The notes: a model not told the origin generated them from the sequence alone. 64,000 nt of DNA from HLUCCA09 sp038745585 (GCA_038745585.1 JBCDLH010000005.1:1-64000); one strand, 5' to 3'. Positions 26,854 through 35,944 are shown, numbered from the stretch's first letter. Translations and numbers: made by a program.

Positions 26854-27542
26854 GTCCAACCGACCAACCCACGGTCCTGGTCGTCGAAGACGAACCCGCG
26901 CAGCGGGAGGTGTTGGCGTACAATCTCGAAGCAGAAGGCTTTCGCGTCGCCCGGGCCGAGAACGGCGAGGAGGCGCTGCTCTTGGTCGATGAGGGTGCGC
27001 CCGACATCATCGTGCTCGATTGGATGCTGCCCAACGTTTCGGGCATTGAGATCTGCCGCCGTCTGAAGACCCGGTCCGACACGCGCGGCGTGCCGATCAT
27101 CATGCTTTCGGCGCGTTCAGAGGAGGTCGACCGGGTGCGCGGGCTGGAGACGGGAGCGGACGACTACGTCGTGAAACCTTACTCCGTCGTCGAGTTGCTG
27201 GCGCGCATCCGCGCGCAACTCCGCCGCACGCGGCCGGCTACGGTGGGCCAGCGCCTTCACTTCGAGGACATCGTGCTCGATGCCGAGACCCACCGTGTCT
27301 TTCGCGGGGAAAAGGCGTTAAAGCTTGGACCGACCGAATTTCGACTGCTCTCGACCTTTATGGAAAAGCCGGGCCGCGTCTGGTCGCGCGAGCAGTTGCT
27401 GGACCGGGTCTGGGGGCGCGACATCTATGTCGATACCCGCACCGTCGACGTCCATATCGGTCGCTTGCGCAAAGCCCTCTGCCAGCACGGTGGGGGCGAC
27501 CCCGTACGAACAGTGCGTGGCGCGGGCTATGCGCTCGGCTAG
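26850..27542 (+). CDS. phoB: phosphate response regulator PhoB
   Basis: A 230-residue OmpR-class response regulator. The receiver domain has acidic residues in VVEDEP, the phosphoacceptor Asp57 in IVLDWML and Lys109 in YVVKPYS. The winged-helix domain ends RTVRGAGYALG. It binds the Pho box found upstream of pstS, so the operon is autoregulated. Last gene of the pst-pho unit. Confidence 0.96.
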   Translation: MSPTDQPTVLVVEDEPAQREVLAYNLEAEGFRVARAENGEEALLLVDEGAPDIIVLDWMLPNVSGIEICRRLKTRSDTRGVPIIMLSARSEEVDRVRGLETGADDYVVKPYSVVELLARIRAQLRRTRPATVGQRLHFEDIVLDAETHRVFRGEKALKLGPTEFRLLSTFMEKPGRVWSREQLLDRVWGRDIYVDTRTVDVHIGRLRKALCQHGGGDPVRTVRGAGYALG

Positions 27543-27597
27543 CTGTCCCGCCGGACTAAGCGCTATCGCAACCCAGTTTAGTGGCTGCTCGTTTTAC

Positions 27598-27660
27598 GGG
27601 CAAAAAATCCTATAATCAGTATTATGTAATTATTTGTGCCCTAGGCTCATTAAGGATCTA
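27598..27660. other. AT-rich island between phoB and tsf
   Basis: About 60 bases that are strikingly AT-rich for this genome. They contain a consensus TATAAT (27611-27616), a small inverted repeat ATAAT-CAGT-ATTAT, and flanking GGGCA / TGCCC. No clear -35 element is visible. It may be a promoter for an unannotated small RNA reading towards tsf, or simply a spacer. Confidence 0.35.
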
Positions 27661-27713
27661 AGGGCATCGCCTGACGGGCGTCTGGCGCCATGCGTCACGC
27701 AATCCGAACACAA

Positions 27714-27739
27714 AAAAGGCCGCGAGATCGCGGCCTTTT
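27714..27739. terminator. bidirectional terminator, phoB / tsf
   Basis: AAAAGGCCGCGA-GA-TCGCGGCCTTTT is a near-perfect stem with A runs on one side and T runs on the other, so it can serve both the pst-pho operon and tsf. It lies 22 bases after the tsf stop and about 170 bases after phoB. Confidence 0.85.
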
Positions 27740-27761
27740 GCGTCGCTCTAAAGGTAGTGCA

Positions 27762-28637
27762 TTAGCCTTGGGCGGCCTTGGCGACCTCGGCGGCGAAGTC
27801 CTCCTTTTCGACCTCGATGCCTTCGCCCACTTCCAGCCGGATAAAACCCGTGATCGTCGCTCCGGCATCCTTGGCCGCGGCCTCAACCGTGAGGTCGGGG
27901 TTTACGACGAAGGCTTGGCCGGTCAGCGTGTTCTCAGCGAGCCACTTCTTCATGCGGCCGACGATCATCTTCTCGACGACGGCCTCGGGCTTGCCGCTTT
28001 CGCGCGCGATGTCCATCTGGACTTGCTTTTCCTTCTCCACGATCGCCGGGTCGAGCGCTGCCTCGTCAAGCGCTTGCGGATTGGCAGCCGCGACATGCAT
28101 GGCGACCTGACGGCCAAAGGCGGCATCGCCGCCCGTCATCGCCACGAGCACGCCGATGGTCCCCATGCCCTCCGTCGCTGCGTTGTGGACATAGGAGACG
28201 ACAGCGTCGCCCTCGAGCTTCGACATCCGGCGCACCGACATGTTTTCGCCGATGGTCGCGATCTTGTCGGTGAGCGTGGCTTCAACGGTCTTGCCGCCGA
28301 GATCGGCACCTTTCAACGCCTCGACGTCGCTTACGCCGAGGGCGGCCTGTGCGATATCTCCTACCATCGTCTGGAACTCAGCATTCTTGGCGACGAAGTC
28401 TGTCTCGGAGTTGACCTCGACGGCCACGCCCACTCCGCCCTCGACGCGCACGGCGACGAGGCCCTCTGCCGCAGTCCGGCCGGACTTCTTTGCGGCCTTC
28501 GCCAGGCCTTTGGTGCGCAGCCAGTCGACAGCGGCGTCCATATCGCCATCAGTCTCGGTCAGCGCTTTCTTCGCGTCCATCATGCCTGCGCCGGTTTTGT
28601 CGCGCAGATCTTTCACCAGTGCTGCGGTGATCGCCAT
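27762..28637 (-). CDS. tsf: translation elongation factor Ts
   Basis: A 291-residue GDP/GTP exchange factor for EF-Tu. It has the N-terminal UBA-like domain (ALVKDLRDKTGAGMMDAKKA), the hallmark ETDFVAKN motif and two core subdomains. The ATG at 28637 gives the standard start MAITAALVKDL. It lies 113 bases downstream of rpsB, the usual ribosomal-protein S2/EF-Ts pair. Confidence 0.98.
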   Translation of the reverse strand: MAITAALVKDLRDKTGAGMMDAKKALTETDGDMDAAVDWLRTKGLAKAAKKSGRTAAEGLVAVRVEGGVGVAVEVNSETDFVAKNAEFQTMVGDIAQAALGVSDVEALKGADLGGKTVEATLTDKIATIGENMSVRRMSKLEGDAVVSYVHNAATEGMGTIGVLVAMTGGDAAFGRQVAMHVAAANPQALDEAALDPAIVEKEKQVQMDIARESGKPEAVVEKMIVGRMKKWLAENTLTGQAFVVNPDLTVEAAAKDAGATITGFIRLEVGEGIEVEKEDFAAEVAKAAQG

Positions 28638-28750
28638 TTCGGGCTCTCCTCGATAAGTCGGGTGTCCGGCGCGCCTTTGCCCGCCGTCCATGTCAGTTCG
28701 GTGACACTTGCGAGATAGGAGAGGGTCTCCCCTGCCCCGCAGCTTCAATC

Positions 28751-29572
28751 CTAGGCGCTCGCGGTCGCTTCTGCGGCGGGCTCGGGTGGCGTGTCCCCTG
28801 CCGCAACGTCCTCTGCCGCGGCCTCCAGCGCCTCTTCGCCGAGGGCCTGCTCCATCTCGCCCATGTCGATGCCGGCGGCATCCATCTGCGCCGACATCCC
28901 GTCGAGCGCGGCGCGACTGACGAGGTCGCAATAGAGCGCGATGGCGCGGGCCGCGTCGTCATTGCCTGGGATGACGTAATCGACCCCATCGGGCGAGCAA
29001 TTCGTGTCGACCACGGCCAAGACCGGGATGCCGAGCTTGTTGGCCTCTTTGACGGCGAGGTCTTCGCGCGCCACGTCGATCACAAAGATAAGGTCCGGCA
29101 CGCCGCCCATTTCGCGGATGCCGCCGAGCGACGCAGTCAGTTTTTGCTGATCCCGCTCCATGCCCAAACGCTCTTTCTTCGTGAGGCCTTCGGCGCCCAT
29201 AGCCATCTGCTCGTCGATGGCCTTGAGCCGACCGATCGACTTCGACACCGTCTGCCAGTTGGTCAGCGTCCCACCGAGCCAACGGTGATTCATGTAATAC
29301 TGGGCGCAGCGCTCGGCCGCCTCGGCCACAGGCTTTTGCGCCTGACGCTTGGTGCCGACAAAGAGGATGCGTCCACCCTTGGCAACAGTCTCGCGCACCA
29401 CGTTGAGGGCGGCGTCGAGCATCGGCACGGTCTGCGTCAGATCGAGGATGTGGATGCCATTGCGGGAGCCGTAAATGAACGGCGCCATGCGCGGGTTCCA
29501 ACGCTGGGTTTGGTGACCAAAGTGCACGCCGGCTTCGAGAAGCTGACGCATAGAATAATCGGGCAGTGCCAT
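28751..29572 (-). CDS. rpsB: 30S ribosomal protein S2
   Basis: A 273-residue S2 with the conserved start MALPDYSMRQLLEAGVHFGH and the NPRMAPFIYG, GTKRQAQ and VIPGNDDAARAI motifs. Its last 35 residues are an alanine/glutamate-rich tail that is longer than in E. coli but common in alphaproteobacteria. Operon with tsf. Confidence 0.98.
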   Translation of the reverse strand: MALPDYSMRQLLEAGVHFGHQTQRWNPRMAPFIYGSRNGIHILDLTQTVPMLDAALNVVRETVAKGGRILFVGTKRQAQKPVAEAAERCAQYYMNHRWLGGTLTNWQTVSKSIGRLKAIDEQMAMGAEGLTKKERLGMERDQQKLTASLGGIREMGGVPDLIFVIDVAREDLAVKEANKLGIPVLAVVDTNCSPDGVDYVIPGNDDAARAIALYCDLVSRAALDGMSAQMDAAGIDMGEMEQALGEEALEAAAEDVAAGDTPPEPAAEATASA

Positions 29573-29849
29573 GCCTGCGGAGTCCTTTCCGGTTTAGACC
29601 TCAGCGCTGCGCGAGGAGCCGATCTGTCGGCCCCAACCGGCGGACGCGTGGGGATGTCTCCCCCATGCGCCCAACAACGCCTGTGAATTGGCGCGCATAT
29701 GGGGCGAATCGCACGCGGATGCAAGACGTGCCGGCAATTCGACCGTGCTGCGAGACGCCCCGGGGTTCAATTCGGCCACCGATGCGCCCTTTGCCGCGCG
29801 CGTCCCAAACGCGCTTGCACGCTCCGCCGCAGCGCGGCATGACACGAAC

Positions 29850-30737
29850 ATGGGGGTGCGGCCTGACATTCTGTGCATCGGTTCGGTGCTCTGGGACGTG
29901 ATTGGGCGGACGCCTTTGACAATGGAGCTCGGTCAAGACGTGCCCGGGCGCATCCAGCGCCTGCCGGGCGGCGTCGCGCTCAACATCGCAGCGGCCTGTC
30001 TTCGCGAGGGGATGCAGCCGGCGCTTTTGTCGATCCTGGGGCGCGATCCCGAGGGCCGTGCCCTGGCCGATGCCTGCGCGGCTCTTGGCCTGATCACAGA
30101 TCACGTGTCCTGGTCGGACGACCTGCCGACAGACCAATACATGGCCATTGAGGCAAAGAACGGCCTCGTCGCTGCCGTGGCGGACGCCCATTCGCTCGAA
30201 GAGGCGGGCGAGATGATCCTGTCGCCTCTGCGGGACGGGGCGCTTGCCGATGCGGCCCACCCTTGGCGCGGACTGGTTGCGCTCGATGGCAATCTATCCG
30301 AGCGGCTGCTGCAGGACATCGCTGCCTCAGGGCTCTTTGCCGAAGCGGATCTGCGCCTCGCCCCCGCTTCTCCTGGGAAAGCCGCGCGCTTGCTGCCGCT
30401 CTTGTCGCATCCGCGCGCAACTGTTTATCTCAATCGCGTCGAAGCGGGGCTCGTCTGCGGCTGCACGTTCGACGATGCGCCCTCTGCCGCGCTGGCGCTG
30501 GTTGGCAAAGGCGCGCGGCGCGTTCTCGTCACCGACGGCGCGGCTGCCATGGCCGAAGCCACCTCCGGCGGCGCGCTAAAGACGCTGACGCCGCCGCCGG
30601 TCTCGGTCTGCCGCGTGACGGGCGCAGGCGACACGTTCATGGCCTCGCACATCGCAGCCGAGCGGCGCGGCGCCCTCGGCGCGGCCGCTCTCGAAGAGGC
30701 GCTCTCGGCCACCGCACTCTTCGTGTCGACCGCGTGA
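29850..30737 (+). CDS. psuK: PfkB family kinase, probable pseudouridine kinase
   Basis: A 295-residue ribokinase-fold enzyme. The N-terminal glycine-rich substrate site (IQRLPGGVALNIAAA) and the C-terminal catalytic motif VTGAGDTFMA, with the catalytic Asp, are intact. Pseudouridine kinase makes pseudouridine 5'-phosphate. The assignment rests on its GTGA overlap with psuG, the next enzyme of the pathway. The ATG at 29850 was chosen over earlier in-frame starts, which would add about 54 residues without family similarity. Confidence 0.85.
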   Translation: MGVRPDILCIGSVLWDVIGRTPLTMELGQDVPGRIQRLPGGVALNIAAACLREGMQPALLSILGRDPEGRALADACAALGLITDHVSWSDDLPTDQYMAIEAKNGLVAAVADAHSLEEAGEMILSPLRDGALADAAHPWRGLVALDGNLSERLLQDIAASGLFAEADLRLAPASPGKAARLLPLLSHPRATVYLNRVEAGLVCGCTFDDAPSAALALVGKGARRVLVTDGAAAMAEATSGGALKTLTPPPVSVCRVTGAGDTFMASHIAAERRGALGAAALEEALSATALFVSTA

Positions 30738-31666
30738 CAGCCCCACTCGCCTTTTCGCCGGAGGTGGCCGAGGCGCAGCGCGCAAATACGCCCCTCGTCG
30801 CGCTTGAGAGCACGATTATCACCCATGGGATGCCCTATCCGCAGAATGTCGAGACCGCCCGCAGTGTCGAGGCCGAGATCCGCCGCGGCCGCGCTGTGCC
30901 CGCGACGATCGCCGTGATGGGCGGCAAGATCCGTGTGGGGCTGACCGAGGCCGAGCTTGACGCGTTGGCGCGGGCCCAAAACGTCGCCAAGGTGAGCCGC
31001 GCCGATCTTGCCGCGTGCCTGGTTTCGGGCCAGACCGGGGCAACGACCGTTGCCGCGACGATGATCGCCGCCCAACTTGCGGGTATTGCCGTCTTTGCCA
31101 CAGGCGGCATCGGCGGCGTCCACCGCGGCGGGGAGACCACCTTCGACATCTCTGCAGACCTCCAGGAATTGGCGCAAAGCGCTGTGACGGTGGTGGCCGC
31201 CGGCGCGAAAGCGATCCTTGATCTGCCAAAGACGCTCGAGACCCTCGAAACCCTGGGTGTCCCCGTGATCGCCTATGGGCAGGATGGCGTTCCAGCCTTT
31301 TGGTCGCGCGAAAGTGGGCTCGCTGCGCCGCTTCGGATGGACGATCCACGTGGGATTGCCGAGAGCCATCTGATGCGTGCGCGGCTCGGCCTGCCGGGCG
31401 GACAGCTTGTGGCAAACCCGATCCCGCCCCACGACGAGATCGCCGCCGAAACACTCGCCCCGCTTATCGCACAGGCCACGGCCGAGGCTGATGCGCAGGG
31501 CGTCTCTGGCAAGGACGTCACACCCTTCCTGCTCCAGCGGCTTTTCGAGCTGAGCGCGGGCAGGAGCCTCGACGCTAACATCGCGCTCGTGCTGAACAAT
31601 GCCCGTTTGGGGGCCGCTATTGCCCGAGAAATCGGCGAGCTCTCGCATCCGACCTCTGAACCTTAG
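30734..31666 (+). CDS. psuG: pseudouridine-5'-phosphate glycosidase
   Basis: A 310-residue PsuG that splits pseudouridine 5'-phosphate into uracil and ribose 5-phosphate, salvaging RNA breakdown products. Clear motifs are ALESTIITHGMPYPQN, the FATGGIGGVHRG loop, SADLQEL and GAKAILDLPKTLETLETLGV with the catalytic lysine, plus NPIPPHDEI. The GTG start overlaps the psuK stop. A dedicated pseudouridine transporter is not present next to it. Confidence 0.94.
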   Translation: MTAPLAFSPEVAEAQRANTPLVALESTIITHGMPYPQNVETARSVEAEIRRGRAVPATIAVMGGKIRVGLTEAELDALARAQNVAKVSRADLAACLVSGQTGATTVAATMIAAQLAGIAVFATGGIGGVHRGGETTFDISADLQELAQSAVTVVAAGAKAILDLPKTLETLETLGVPVIAYGQDGVPAFWSRESGLAAPLRMDDPRGIAESHLMRARLGLPGGQLVANPIPPHDEIAAETLAPLIAQATAEADAQGVSGKDVTPFLLQRLFELSAGRSLDANIALVLNNARLGAAIAREIGELSHPTSEP

Positions 31667-31741
31667 GACACGAAGGCTGTCCCAACCTTGCGAGGCCGCC
31701 TCGTGTCCCCTACTTCTCCGACAAAGAACACAGCCCGATTG

Positions 31742-32518
31742 ATGCCAGATAGACCGCCCCACATCCTGGATAACCCGATGGATCCCCTTCCCCCTCGCCG
31801 CCGCCCGGGCCTCTTTGCCTCGTTGCGGGCGTCGTTCCTGACGGGGATCGTTGTGATTGCGCCGATCGGGCTGACCGCTTACCTCATCTGGACGGTGGTG
31901 GGATGGATCGACGGATTTGTGCTGCCCTTCGTGCCCAATTCCTGGCGGCCCGAGCAGTATATCGGGATCGATATCCGCGGCGTCGGCGTCATCATCTTTC
32001 TCCTCTTCACGGTTCTTGTGGGCTGGGTCGCCAAAGGCTTGATCGGGCGCTCGCTGATTGCCTGGGCGGAGACGCTTGTCGACCGGATGCCGGTCGTCCG
32101 CTCGATCTATAACGGGCTGAAGCAGATCGCGGAGACGGTCTTTGCGCAGAACGAAACCAATTTCGACCGGGCATGCCTCGTCCAATATCCGCGCAAGGGC
32201 ATCTGGGCGATCGCCTTTATTTCGGCGGCGACGAAGGGCGAGCTTGCCAGCAAGATCCCGCGGGACGAGGGGCTCGTTTCGGTGTTCCTGCCGACAACGC
32301 CGAACCCAACCTCCGGCTTCCTGCTCTTTGTGCCGCGCTCGGATGTCATAGAGCTCGATATGGCGGTCGAGGATGCAGCGAAGCTCGTGATCTCGGCGGG
32401 TCTGGTCTACCCGTCGGGCGCCGAGGGGGCAGAGCCGCCGGTCGTCGCCCCGCCCGAAACAGAGCGGCCCGCCGCCCGAGTTGTTTCGCCAACCCGGCCC
32501 GCGACCGAAGGGGCGTAG
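31742..32518 (+). CDS. DUF502 family membrane protein
   Basis: A 258-residue DUF502 protein. Two TM segments lie near residues 25-50 and 78-100, with the conserved LRASFLTGIVVIAPIGLTAY between them. These are followed by the family's soluble beta-rich part (RMPVVRSIYNGLKQIAETVF, then FLPTTPNPTSGFLLFVPRSD). The C-terminal 35 residues are proline/glutamate-rich. The start is uncertain: ATG 31742 or ATG 31778. Function is unknown; plant homologues affect membrane traffic. Confidence 0.85.
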   Translation: MPDRPPHILDNPMDPLPPRRRPGLFASLRASFLTGIVVIAPIGLTAYLIWTVVGWIDGFVLPFVPNSWRPEQYIGIDIRGVGVIIFLLFTVLVGWVAKGLIGRSLIAWAETLVDRMPVVRSIYNGLKQIAETVFAQNETNFDRACLVQYPRKGIWAIAFISAATKGELASKIPRDEGLVSVFLPTTPNPTSGFLLFVPRSDVIELDMAVEDAAKLVISAGLVYPSGAEGAEPPVVAPPETERPAARVVSPTRPATEGA

Positions 32519-32753
32519 CGCAGAGGCTGGCGCTCGCCGGCCCGACGGGGTGCTCTGCGCCGTCGATATGCCCCATGTGCTGCCCGTGCCGATAAACGTG
32601 CGCCCCGCGTCCTGTCTTTCGCCAGCCGCTCCCTTCCTCGCCCCAGGCTCAGCGATCAAGGAGATGCAGTGCCGACCCGCCTTGACGGGACGTTGATGGC
32701 ACGCTGGCCTGCGGCCTTTATCCGCTGCCCGGACAGGTCATTCTGCGGGGAGG

Positions 32754-33797
32754 TCAGTTAAACATCGCCTGCAGATCGACGCTGCTCTGCGTACCAATGT
32801 CTTTGAGATGTTGCTCCAAGAATGCGTCGGCTGCCGCGCGCCCGGCGGCTTTCAAGCGCGCCAGGACGACGGGCGAGGGGATGAGCTTTGTTGCGACGCT
32901 GAGATCCCGCATCAGCTCATCGTCGGCGATCATATGAACATTGATCTCTGCCATCTCGCCGCGCGCGATCCGACCCTCCGATATCAGCCGCTGGACAAAG
33001 GAGATCGCCCTCAACTCCCGCAGGAGGGACGAGTTGAAGCTGATCTCGTTGATGCGGTTTTGGATGTCTTGGGCGGTCTGCGGCACGTCGGGCCGGTAGA
33101 GCGGGTTGATGTTCACGACGATGAGGTCGTTCGGCAGCTCTGGCCCAAAGAGCGGGAAGAGCGCGGGATTGCCGGTATAGCCGCCATCCCAATAGGCCTC
33201 GTCACACCCAGTTTTCGGATCGTGGACCTCGACCGCTTGAAACAGCGTCGGCAAACAGGCGGAAGCCATGATCACGGGCGTTGCGATCTCGCGCCCCCGG
33301 AAGACGCGGATCTTGCCGGTCCGCACATTCGTCGCCGAGACGAACAGCGCGGGCCCGGTCTCCGCGCAGACCTTGTCGTATTCGAACCGGTCGACGATCC
33401 GCTCCAAGGGGTTTTTGTAAAGCGGGCCCCAGGCATAGGGCGAGACGACCCGCGTCGCGAGGTCCGCCGCCGCGAAGGCGGGCGTCATCTCAAGCGTTTT
33501 CGACACCGCGGCCACGGGGGGCGCCACCTGGGCAAACCACTGGACCATACGCATGTCGCCGACGCCCGCGACTTGCTGCCAGAGCCAGTCGAGGTTCGTC
33601 TTGGCCGCTTCCCTGTCCCCGCCCTTGCCATCGGCAACCAATCCGGCCTTGAGCGCTGCACCGTTGAGCGCGCCCGCTGATGTGCCCGAGATCGCCGCGA
33701 TCTCTAGCCCGTCCTCTTCGAGCAACCGGTCGATCACGCCCCAGGTAAAGGCGCCATGGGCGCCGCCACCCTGGAGAGCCAGCATCACGCGCTTCAT
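32754..33797 (-). CDS. patatin-like phospholipase
   Basis: A 347-residue patatin-fold serine hydrolase. The glycine-rich oxyanion loop QGGGAHGAF is near residue 10, nucleophile Ser40 lies in GTSAG, and the dyad aspartate is in WDGGYTGN. No signal peptide is visible, so it acts in the cytosol or at the inner leaflet. It is the last gene of a three-gene unit with 3-hydroxybutyrate dehydrogenase, its ATG overlapping the stop of the pentapeptide-like gene. With that neighbour a role in polyhydroxybutyrate or acyl-ester breakdown is possible, but a phospholipase role is equally open. Confidence 0.9.
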   Translation of the reverse strand: MKRVMLALQGGGAHGAFTWGVIDRLLEEDGLEIAAISGTSAGALNGAALKAGLVADGKGGDREAAKTNLDWLWQQVAGVGDMRMVQWFAQVAPPVAAVSKTLEMTPAFAAADLATRVVSPYAWGPLYKNPLERIVDRFEYDKVCAETGPALFVSATNVRTGKIRVFRGREIATPVIMASACLPTLFQAVEVHDPKTGCDEAYWDGGYTGNPALFPLFGPELPNDLIVVNINPLYRPDVPQTAQDIQNRINEISFNSSLLRELRAISFVQRLISEGRIARGEMAEINVHMIADDELMRDLSVATKLIPSPVVLARLKAAGRAAADAFLEQHLKDIGTQSSVDLQAMFN

Positions 33798-34126
33798 GCG
33801 CTTTGGGCCTTGTGCCATGCCGCGATCATGTCGGTCACCGGGATCCCGTCGATGGTCGCCCCCGACAGGTTGGCGTCGCGGATCGTAAGTCCCGAGAGGC
33901 CGGCGTTTTTGATTACGGCGCCGGCAAGCGTCACGTTCGTAAAGTCGACATGACTCAGATCCACATTGTGAAATTGCATCCCCTGCGCATTCACGTCGTC
34001 GACTACGGCCTCTTTCAGATGGCTGTCGCCGAACCGCGCCCCGTCGAGGCGGACCCTGGTAAAGCAGGCGCCACGGAGCGACCGATCGTCGAACCAAAGC
34101 GCTTCTCCTGATCCTTTGTCGCTCAT
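33794..34126 (-). CDS. pentapeptide-repeat-like small protein
   Basis: A 110-residue protein with a pattern close to A(D/N)LXX pentapeptide repeats (FTRVRLDGARF, FHNVDLSHVDFTNVTLAGAV, LTIRDANLSGATI), suggesting a short right-handed beta-helix. The ATG at 34126 overlaps the bdhA stop as ATGA and its own stop overlaps the patatin start, so the three genes are translationally coupled. No enzymatic motif is seen; a structural or protein-binding role is likely. Confidence 0.75.
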   Translation of the reverse strand: MSDKGSGEALWFDDRSLRGACFTRVRLDGARFGDSHLKEAVVDDVNAQGMQFHNVDLSHVDFTNVTLAGAVIKNAGLSGLTIRDANLSGATIDGIPVTDMIAAWHKAQSA

Positions 34127-34908
34127 AGCGCTGTCCACCCGCCATCGACCGAGATCGTTGTCCCCGTGATCTGTGCTGCGGCGTCAGAGCAGAGAAAGAC
34201 AACCGTCCCGCCCATTTGCTCAACGGTGGCAAATTCCTTGGAGGGCTGCCGTTCGAGCAGGACTTTCTCGATAACCTCCTCACGCGACATGTCATACTTT
34301 GCCATCGTATCGGGCAGCTGCTTTTCGACGATGGGCGTCAGGACATAGCCAGGGCAGACGGCGTTGGCCGTGATCGGCTCCCGTGCCGTTTCCAGCGCAA
34401 CGACCTTGGTCATCCCGACAACGCCGTGTTTCGCCGCGACATAGGCCGATTTGTAGGGCGAGGCCGTGAGGCCGTGGGCCGAGGCGATGTTGACGATGCG
34501 CCCCCAACCTGCGGCCCGCATCATCGGCAGGGCGGCGGCCGTGGTGTGAAACGCCGAGGACATATTGATCGCAATGATCGCGTCCCACTTTTCGCTGGGA
34601 AAGTCGTCGATCCCCGCCACGTGCTGGATGCCCGCATTGTTGACGACGATGTCGCAGCGGCCCGCGGTCTCGACCAGGGCGCGGCACGCGTCGCCGTTTG
34701 ACATATCGCCCATGATGTAGCGTGCCTGGGTGCCCGTCGCATCCGCGATCTCCTGGGCGAGCGCGTGATCCTCCGCGTTGTCGGTGAAGGAGTTGAGCAC
34801 CACGTCAGCACCGGAGCGGGCCAGCTCCCACGCGATGCCAAGGCCAATGCCCGAGTTCGAACCGGTGACGATGGCGGTCTTACCGCTGAGAGGAGGTGCG
34901 TCGGACAA
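34123..34908 (-). CDS. bdhA: 3-hydroxybutyrate dehydrogenase
   Basis: A 261-residue short-chain dehydrogenase oxidising D-3-hydroxybutyrate to acetoacetate. The NAD-binding TGSNSGIG is at residues 15-22, NNAG follows, and the catalytic Ser-Tyr-Lys are in SAHGLTASPYKSAYVAAKHG. The family-specific CPGYVLTPIVEKQ loop is present. The TTG at 34908 was chosen: AAGGA precedes it and it gives the usual family length. First gene of an overlapped operon with the pentapeptide and patatin genes. Confidence 0.92.
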   Translation of the reverse strand: MSDAPPLSGKTAIVTGSNSGIGLGIAWELARSGADVVLNSFTDNAEDHALAQEIADATGTQARYIMGDMSNGDACRALVETAGRCDIVVNNAGIQHVAGIDDFPSEKWDAIIAINMSSAFHTTAAALPMMRAAGWGRIVNIASAHGLTASPYKSAYVAAKHGVVGMTKVVALETAREPITANAVCPGYVLTPIVEKQLPDTMAKYDMSREEVIEKVLLERQPSKEFATVEQMGGTVVFLCSDAAAQITGTTISVDGGWTAL

Positions 34909-35497
34909 AGCTGTATTCCTTTGTGCTGTCTCGCCCCGTGTGGCGAGTCGCACGCAGCTTAGCCACCCCCCCTGCAAACGCCAGCCGGGGCGTGCCTATG
35001 GCGGGAGAGAGGCGCGTATTGGAGAGGTTGAAACAGATTGGCAGACGTAGACCGTGGGGCCTCGTCCGGGAGCTGCGCCCGGGCTCCCCCAACGCGGTCG
35101 GCCCCAGCACTTTGACGGAGGATGCTTTGTGACTATGAAGTTTATGGGTGGTGTCGATCGTCCCGTTTTGCCGGGCGAGACATCTGGGACTCACCTTCAG
35201 GGTGATCTCGACAACACCGCACTCGACAGGGCGGACGTGCCGTTCATCCTGCGATCTGTCGAAGGGGACCCCGATCCTTGGCATAAAGAAACCCATCGGG
35301 AGGCCGCGCGCGCCCGTCCCCTTCTTCTTGCCGCAAATATTGCCGCCGGAGGCCATTCGAAGCACTGGGCCCGACGCACTGGGCCCGACGCACTGGGCCC
35401 GACGCACTGGGCCCGACGCACTGGGCCCGACGCACTGGGCCCGAAGCACTGGGCCCGGAGCACTGGGCCGCCGCCGCGCCCTGACCGGCGCGCAGTC
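34909..35497. other. gene-free region with 14-bp array
   Basis: This 589-base gap lies between bdhA and the COQ10-like gene. Frames that cross it encode only the tandem array and have no ribosome-binding site. It should contain the bdhA promoter near 34909-34990. No RNA gene recognised. Confidence 0.5.
35362..35470. repeat. 14-bp tandem repeat array (7+ copies)
   Basis: Seven tandem copies of GCACTGGGCCCGAC (the last two with single changes) are followed by a partial eighth. Each unit contains the palindrome GGGCCC. A 14-bp period cannot be kept in frame, consistent with a non-coding location. There are no spacers, so it is not a CRISPR. Confidence 0.95.
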
Positions 35498-35944
35498 TCA
35501 GCTGTAAAGCTCTGCCGCACGCTTTTCGAAGGCGCGCACGATCCGCTGCATCGCTTCGTTGAAAAACATCCCCGCGGCGCCCTGCAGCAGCCGGTTCTTG
35601 AATTCGAAATCAACGAAGAAGTTGACCTCACAGCCACCGCCCTCCGCATCGCGAAAGCCCCAGCGTGAGATCATATGGCGAAATGGGCCATCGAGATACT
35701 CGGTGTCGATGCGGTGCTCCTTTGGCCACAGCGTCACCCGGCTGCCAAAGCGCTCGCGGAACACTTTGAACGAGATGATCAGATCCGCATCCATCATCAC
35801 TGCATCTCCTTGGGGCCGGCGCGAGCGCACGCGCGCCGCTGCCGTCCACGGGATGAAATCGGGATACCGATCCACATCAGCGACAAGCGCATACATCTGC
35901 TGAGCCGTGTAGGGCAGATGGCGGGTTTCGGAATGGGTTGGCAT
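35498..35944 (-). CDS. COQ10/RatA-like SRPBCC protein
   Basis: A 148-residue START/SRPBCC-fold protein of the COQ10/RatA group. The pattern YTAQQMYALVADVDRYPDFI, then PWTAAARV and the FVDFEFKNRLLQG segment fit it. Mitochondrial homologues bind coenzyme Q and support respiration; the E. coli homologue was described as toxin RatA, but no antitoxin partner is evident. A ubiquinone-binding role is more likely. The gene is in the stretch between bdhA and hpt, with its ATG at 35944. Confidence 0.88.
   Translation of the reverse strand: MPTHSETRHLPYTAQQMYALVADVDRYPDFIPWTAAARVRSRRPQGDAVMMDADLIISFKVFRERFGSRVTLWPKEHRIDTEYLDGPFRHMISRWGFRDAEGGGCEVNFFVDFEFKNRLLQGAAGMFFNEAMQRIVRAFEKRAAELYS

Noticed and set aside
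30425..32659. 744-codon minus-strand frame
   Set aside because: It lies antisense to psuK, psuG and DUF502, which have clear motifs and starts; the frame is open only because of GC-rich codon usage.
35362..35470. CRISPR array
   Set aside because: Direct repeats follow each other without spacers and no cas genes are near.
35054..35668. Plus-strand frame through the 14-bp array
   Set aside because: Most of it is translated repeat or the antisense of the COQ10-like gene, and no ribosome-binding site precedes it.
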